NCBI GenBank assembly: GCA_023420085.1 | Contig: JAEZWQ010000002.1 | Span: 1 to 46,396, forward strand | Source: Bacillota bacterium | Lineage (GTDB): Bacteria > Bacillota > Clostridia > Lachnospirales > Lachnospiraceae | Direction of reading: 5' to 3' | DNA length: 46,396 nt | In this document: one piece after another, positions 42,781 to 46,396 of the stretch | Layout of the letters: each line of letters begins with the position of its first letter | Numbering within the stretch: the stretch's first letter is position 1 | The notes under the pieces: generated by a model | What the model was told of the DNA's origin: nothing | Database searches by the model: none | Seen by the model: the letters and a program-made list of their open reading frames with translations, nothing else | Made by a program: the position numbers and the translations under genes

Positions 42781-43150
42781 TACACAATCCGTATATTACA
42801 GTTTTCCTAAAATCAATATCAAATCTTAGTTCATCTTCTACATATTTTATAAATCTATCCGATGATGTACAGTCGATATGTATCACCTTCTTGCAATTAG
42901 TACATACTAAATGTAGATGATCACTGCAATCATCCCATACTAGCTCATATAATTTTTTACCCTTATGAGTTACTACTCTAACTATACCTTCATTTTCAAA
43001 AACCTTTAGTTTTCTATATATAGTAGCTCTACTAATATGATTATTAAGCTTTTCTAATTCTGCAACAGCTTCATTTGCAGTTATTCCATTAGGCCCAGAA
43101 TTTTTTATTACATCTAATAATATGTCTGTTTGCTTTGTTTTGTATTTCAT
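42764..43150 (-). CDS. Fur-family repressor, probable Zur
   Basis: The 128 residues contain an N-terminal winged helix (HISRATIYRKLKVFENEGI) and the dimerisation domain with two structural CxxC zinc pairs (C83/C86 and C123/C126) and the sensing region SDHLHLVC. The ATG at 43150 has AAGGAGATA upstream and lies one base past the znuB stop. Co-transcription with znuC and znuB suggests zinc as its co-repressor (Zur), but sequence alone does not distinguish Fur, Zur and PerR. Confidence 0.88.
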   Translation of the reverse strand: MKYKTKQTDILLDVIKNSGPNGITANEAVAELEKLNNHISRATIYRKLKVFENEGIVRVVTHKGKKLYELVWDDCSDHLHLVCTNCKKVIHIDCTSSDRFIKYVEDELRFDIDFRKTVIYGLCNDCKK

Positions 43151-43151
43151 A

Positions 43152-43973
43152 CTATCTCCTTATTCCCTTAACTATCATCTTAACTGCAACTATTAATATT
43201 AAAGTAACTATTCCCACTAAAACCATTGTCGAACCTACTCCCAATGGATAAATATTAGTAATTATCAAACCTATCACACTAAAACAAATCGCAAATAATA
43301 TAGATGCTATTAGAGTTGACTTATAACTATTTGCCACTTGCATCGCACATGCAACTGGTACTACTATGAATGATGAAACAATTAGAGTTCCTACAGTTCT
43401 AGCAGCAATTGAAATTGTTAGTGCTGTTAAAAATGTAAACATAATATTTATTGCATTAACCCTAACGCCTGCCAGCCTTGCACTTTCATCGTCATATGTT
43501 ATATAAAACAATTCTTTATAAAATAATATAAATATTATAAATATAAACGCCGACATAATTATGATTGAATAAAATTCTATATCACTAATCGCAACAATTG
43601 AACCAAATAAAAAACTATGTAAATTTGTAGCCTTTTTTATAAATGGAGTAAATATACCTGCTAGTGCTACACTTGTTGACATAACTAAAGCTATCGCTAA
43701 ATCAGCATATTGTTTCATTTTTTTTCTAATTAACTCAATAAACACCGCTGCCAATAAACATGCTATTATTGAGCCTAATATAGGGCTAAATTGAAAAACC
43801 AAACCTATGGCAACACCTGCTAATGATGAATGGCTTAAGGCATCTCCTGTCATTGATAATCGTTTGAATACTACGACCATAGCTATGCATGGTATAACAA
43901 TGGCCAATGATACAGATACTATTAGAGCCTTTACCATAAAGTCATATCTAAAAATATCAATTATTATATCCAT
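43152..43973 (-). CDS. znuB: Zinc (or manganese) ABC transporter permease, ZnuB type
   Basis: The 273-residue ABC-3 family permease has about eight hydrophobic helices; landmarks are GDALSHSSLAGVAIGLV (near residues 36-52) and DESARLAGVRVNAINIMFTF and AARTVGTLIVSSFIVVPVA. It imports Zn2+ or Mn2+ with ZnuC; a binding protein (ZnuA) is not in the window. It overlaps znuC by 17 nt and is followed by the Fur-type regulator. Confidence 0.9.
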   Translation of the reverse strand: MDIIIDIFRYDFMVKALIVSVSLAIVIPCIAMVVVFKRLSMTGDALSHSSLAGVAIGLVFQFSPILGSIIACLLAAVFIELIRKKMKQYADLAIALVMSTSVALAGIFTPFIKKATNLHSFLFGSIVAISDIEFYSIIIMSAFIFIIFILFYKELFYITYDDESARLAGVRVNAINIMFTFLTALTISIAARTVGTLIVSSFIVVPVACAMQVANSYKSTLIASILFAICFSVIGLIITNIYPLGVGSTMVLVGIVTLILIVAVKMIVKGIRR

Positions 43974-44643
43974 TTATTTCTCTCAATCTACCATCTACAA
44001 TTTTATATGCTCTAGAAAGATATTTAAATGCCTTATCTATATCATGAGTAATCATAATTATAGTTATATTATCTCTTTCATTTAATTCTTTTAGAATCTC
44101 AAAAAGTTTATCTATAGTCTGATTATCAACTCCTGATGTTGGCTCATCTAGAATCAATATCTCAGGTGAATTTACAAGTGCTCTAGCGATATACACTCTT
44201 TGCATCTGTCCACCTGAAAGCTTCCCTATCTGTCTTTTTGCATATTTATCCATCTTAGTAAGCTCTAAAGCTTTCTTCACCTTTTCTTTATGCTTTTTGC
44301 TTGGGAACTTAAACATTCCTATATCTTTATATAAATTTGCCATTACAACTTCTTCAACAGTTGCAGGAAATCTATCATTAGACATTATAGTCCTTTGCGG
44401 AACATATCCAACTATATTCCAGTCAGAAAAATTTCTGACGTGTGTACTTAACCAATTTACCTCACCTTGACAAGGTTTTAACTGTCCTAATAAAAGTTTA
44501 ATTAATGTGCTTTTCCCCGCCCCATTATCTCCAAATATACCAATAAAATCTCCAGCATTAACTTGCAAAGTTATATTATGTAATATGTCTATATTATTTT
44601 GATAATGGAAACATAAATCATTTATTTCTAGAATCTTTTGCAT
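43957..44643 (-). CDS. znuC: Zinc (or manganese) ABC transporter ATP-binding protein, ZnuC type
   Basis: The 228-residue ATPase has Walker A GDNGAGKS (38-45), Q-loop YVPQRTI, signature LSGGQMQR, Walker B EILILDEPTSGVD, and H-loop MITHDIDKA. The ATG at 44643 follows GGGAGAAGTATA and lies 26 nt inside trmD. It is the first gene of the znuC-znuB-fur cassette within a longer operon. Confidence 0.92.
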   Translation of the reverse strand: MQKILEINDLCFHYQNNIDILHNITLQVNAGDFIGIFGDNGAGKSTLIKLLLGQLKPCQGEVNWLSTHVRNFSDWNIVGYVPQRTIMSNDRFPATVEEVVMANLYKDIGMFKFPSKKHKEKVKKALELTKMDKYAKRQIGKLSGGQMQRVYIARALVNSPEILILDEPTSGVDNQTIDKLFEILKELNERDNITIIMITHDIDKAFKYLSRAYKIVDGRLREINGYNN

Positions 44644-45325
44644 TATACTTCTCCCATAAATCTGGTCTATACTTTTTTGTTATTTCTATAGATTTTTCCA
44701 ATCTATATTCTTTAATTTTCCCATGATTCCCAGAAAGTAAAATGTCCGGCACCTTCAATCCCATATATTCATATGGTCTAGTATATTGTGGATACTCTAA
44801 GAGATCATTCTCAAAGCTTTCTTCACTAATAGATTCATTATTATGTAAAACATCAGGTATAAGTCGTGAAATAGCATCAATCATCATTATGGATGGAAGC
44901 TCTCCTCCCGTTAAAACAAAGTCTCCAATAGAAATGCAATCATTACAAACTAATTGTAACGCTCTTTCATCAACTCCTTCATAATGTCCACAAAGAAAAA
45001 CAACCTGCTCATATTTAGATAACTCTTTAGCAACTGACTGATCAAACTTGCGTCCCTTTGGTGACATATATATTATTGGAGTATTATTTTCAAGTTTATC
45101 ACTGAATGATTTATATGCATCATATATGGGTTGTGCAGCCATTACCATTCCGCTTCCACCCCCATATGGATAGTCATCTACCTTCTTATGCTTATTAGTA
45201 CTAAATTCTCTTATATCCACTATATCAACTTCAAAAAGATTATTATCAAGACCTCTTTTTAAAATACTATGATTCAAGTTATCTCTAATTAGCTCTGGAA
45301 ATAATGTCATTACAATAAATTTCAT
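44618..45325 (-). CDS. trmD: tRNA (guanine-N1)-methyltransferase TrmD
   Basis: Methylates G37 of tRNA next to the anticodon. The 235 residues show FVMTLFPELI at the start, DYPYGGGSGMVMAAQPI, FLCGHYEGVDERAL and the SPOUT knot SIGDFVLTGGELPSIMMIDA. It overlaps rimM by 4 nt and znuC by 26 nt. rplS, the usual downstream neighbour in most bacteria, is missing here. Confidence 0.96.
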   Translation of the reverse strand: MKFIVMTLFPELIRDNLNHSILKRGLDNNLFEVDIVDIREFSTNKHKKVDDYPYGGGSGMVMAAQPIYDAYKSFSDKLENNTPIIYMSPKGRKFDQSVAKELSKYEQVVFLCGHYEGVDERALQLVCNDCISIGDFVLTGGELPSIMMIDAISRLIPDVLHNNESISEESFENDLLEYPQYTRPYEYMGLKVPDILLSGNHGKIKEYRLEKSIEITKKYRPDLWEKYNAKDSRNK

Positions 45326-45825
45326 TCTATTAGACCCTTTGGTAGTTTCACTTCTATTTTTTGATTATAAATATCAATATCTAGCACACAATCCTTTATT
45401 ACAGGAATCAATATTTCTTTTCCCTCATAATCAATGACATAAACATCATTAGCCTTAGTAAAAAGTACATCTTTAATTTTGCCTAGATACTTTTCTCCCT
45501 CATAAACTTTGCATCCAATTAAATCTCCAATAAAATTTTCGTCTTCATCTAGTTCAATAGCATTATCTCTATCAACCATAATATCATAATTACGTAATCC
45601 CTCAACTTCATTTATACTATTAAATCCTTCGAAGCCTAAAACTACAAATTTATTTAGATATTTTACTGATTTAACACGTGTATTTATCTTGTTTTTACCA
45701 TTATCGAGAATTATCTCATCTAAATAATCAAATCTTTCTATATCATCTGTCGTTGGTTTAACTTTTACCTCACCTTTTAATCCATGTGTATTTACTATAA
45801 TACCAACTCTTAAAAAATCTATCAT
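45322..45825 (-). CDS. rimM: Ribosome maturation factor RimM
   Basis: Assists 16S head-domain assembly. The 167 residues contain the RimM N-terminal barrel (FLRVGIIVNTHGLKGEVKVK) and C-terminal PRC barrel (LIGCKVYEGEKYLGKIKDVL...). The ATG follows TTTGGAGGAAT. It is the first gene of the chain to rpsA. The usual upstream genes rpsP and a KH protein are not present: the recombinase end lies 313 nt upstream instead. Its promoter is weakly defined (TACAAT near the 5' side; no strong -35). Confidence 0.94.
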   Translation of the reverse strand: MIDFLRVGIIVNTHGLKGEVKVKPTTDDIERFDYLDEIILDNGKNKINTRVKSVKYLNKFVVLGFEGFNSINEVEGLRNYDIMVDRDNAIELDEDENFIGDLIGCKVYEGEKYLGKIKDVLFTKANDVYVIDYEGKEILIPVIKDCVLDIDIYNQKIEVKLPKGLIE

Positions 45826-45898
45826 ATTCCTCCAAATTTATATTTTTCTTTATTGTACACTAATTTAGTAAATTTATAAAGCTATTTATAATTTTAAT

Positions 45899-45997
45899 TT
45901 AATATCTATATGATTTTAACTTATATTGACTACCATCTTTAGGTTCTAGTTTCTTAATGTCTTTGATACAATGAAACTTTCCTTTTGAACTCTGAAA
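45899..45997 (-). pseudogene. Coding remnant upstream of rimM (32 residues, no start)
   Basis: An open frame without ATG, GTG or TTG ends FHCIKDIKKLEPKDGSQYK then LKSYRY and stop. The composition looks protein-like and the frame is blocked upstream by a TAG at 45998-46000. It may be the tail of a gene truncated when the mobile element inserted or of an element gene. No family is recognised, and chance cannot be excluded. Confidence 0.3.
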
Positions 45998-46020
45998 CTA
46001 TTACTCTAAACTCTGAAACT
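45972..46020. repeat. Three TGAAACT direct repeats with 21-bp spacing
   Basis: TGAAACT occurs at 45972-45978, 45993-45999 and 46014-46020, exactly 21 bp apart (two helical turns). The last two copies share the longer AACTCTGAAACT (45988-45999 and 46009-46020). Lying between the recombinase end and rimM, they could be protein-binding sites at an integration end. Confidence 0.6.
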
Positions 46021-46035
46021 TTTTATTTCGGACAT

Positions 46036-46059
46036 AAAAAAGACGGTATTGCTACCGTC
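46036..46059 (-). terminator. Terminator after the recombinase gene
   Basis: On the minus strand, a perfect 7-bp stem GACGGTA / TACCGTC with loop GCAA is followed by T6. It lies 79 nt past the recombinase stop and insulates rimM from element transcription. Confidence 0.85.
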
Positions 46060-46137
46060 CAAAGTTCATTTACTAAACAAAACCACCAAATTTCAAACAA
46101 CCCATAAAATGTAAATTGGTCGAAGTACCTATTTTTT

Positions 46138-46396
46138 CTATCTATTCAATTCTATCTGACTTCCATCAATGAATGTAAATTCAACTTTTCCATCATGATG
46201 CACTGTAAGCTGGTCTACCATGCTTAGCCATACATTTTTATCAAACTCTGTCTGTAGCTCTTGTTTTTCAAGTTCCCTTATAAATTCCTCAACCTCATCA
46301 CCTTTGGATTGTTTTTCTATGATGGTTTGCTTGATTTCATCAAGTCTAGACTTTGTTGTATTAAACCTATTTACTAGGCTTGTGTACCTTATTTCA
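46138..46396 (-). CDS. C-terminal end of a large serine recombinase (5' part outside window)
   Basis: The last 85 codons of a minus-strand gene that continues past the right edge. The visible part has a coiled-coil-like stretch (RFNTTKSRLDEIKQTIIEKQ) followed by EFIRELEKQELQTEFDKNVW and a conserved ending LTVHHDGKVEFTFIDGSQIE plus LNR. This pattern is typical of the C-terminus of large serine integrases of Clostridial ICEs and phages; the catalytic N-terminal domain cannot be seen. It is closed by a strong terminator. Its presence indicates the end of an integrated mobile element. Confidence 0.8.
   Translation of the reverse strand, partial: EIRYTSLVNRFNTTKSRLDEIKQTIIEKQSKGDEVEEFIRELEKQELQTEFDKNVWLSMVDQLTVHHDGKVEFTFIDGSQIELNR

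Noticed and set aside
1..46396. tRNA, rRNA, CRISPR arrays, complete insertion sequences
   Set aside because: No cloverleaf-like sequence, rRNA stretch, regularly spaced direct repeats with unique spacers or transposase frame was seen; the only mobile-element sign is the recombinase end at the right edge.

Overview
The window is a strongly AT-rich, densely packed chromosomal segment from a Gram-positive, Firmicutes-type bacterium. A SCIFF peptide with its radical-SAM maturase, an HprK/WhiA/Crh-like cluster, fused SecDF, FtsEX-CtpA, an IspH-RpsA overlap and strong AGGAGG ribosome sites all point to the class Clostridia or a close relative such as Tissierellia. A big surface protein and a choline-binding-type lysozyme suggest a host-associated anaerobe. 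The species cannot be named from the sequence.

Layout. 1-4432 (minus): a large secreted Ca-binding/Ig-repeat surface protein, cut by the left edge, with its own promoter. 4688-7280 (minus): GNAT acetyltransferase, GH25 lysozyme with cell-wall-binding repeats, and a 59-codon ORF. 7416-14816 (plus): ftsH, hprK, a single-frame ROK-kinase/MurB fusion, whiA, a Crh-like HPr without the PTS histidine, a 38-residue membrane peptide and a MATE transporter, nearly all overlapping. 14922-18573 (minus): a lipoprotein with an apparently leaderless promoter, and clpB. 18733-23678 (plus): an XRE-cupin regulator, potABCD (polyamine uptake) and an RsuA-type pseudouridine synthase. 23716-26239 (minus): asd-thrC. 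26444-27697 (plus): a CNNM/HlyC-type membrane protein preceded by a tiny leader ORF. 27775-32200 (minus): secDF, SCIFF maturase, SCIFF peptide and a DtxR-family regulator. 32554-32910 (plus): a lone ModE-type HTH protein. 33107-36975 (minus): a CdaR/PucR-type regulator followed by ftsE-ftsX-ctpA. 37120-45825 (minus): argS downstream of a nine-gene chain rimM-trmD-znuC-znuB-fur-baiN-cmk-ispH-rpsA. 45826-46396: a junction with 21-bp-phased repeats, a coding remnant, a strong terminator and the 3' end of a large serine recombinase, which marks the edge of a mobile element that continues beyond the window.

The most unusual block is 9403-13473. There a carbon-status kinase (HprK), a sugar kinase fused to the committed enzyme of peptidoglycan precursor synthesis (MurB), the division/metabolism regulator WhiA and a Crh-like serine-only HPr are translationally coupled. 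This reads as a physical and genetic link between sugar status and cell-wall synthesis. Other points worth checking are a possible leaderless lipoprotein mRNA, two uncatalogued small ORFs, a zinc-uptake cassette inside a translation/cell-envelope operon, and the mobile-element boundary directly upstream of rimM.
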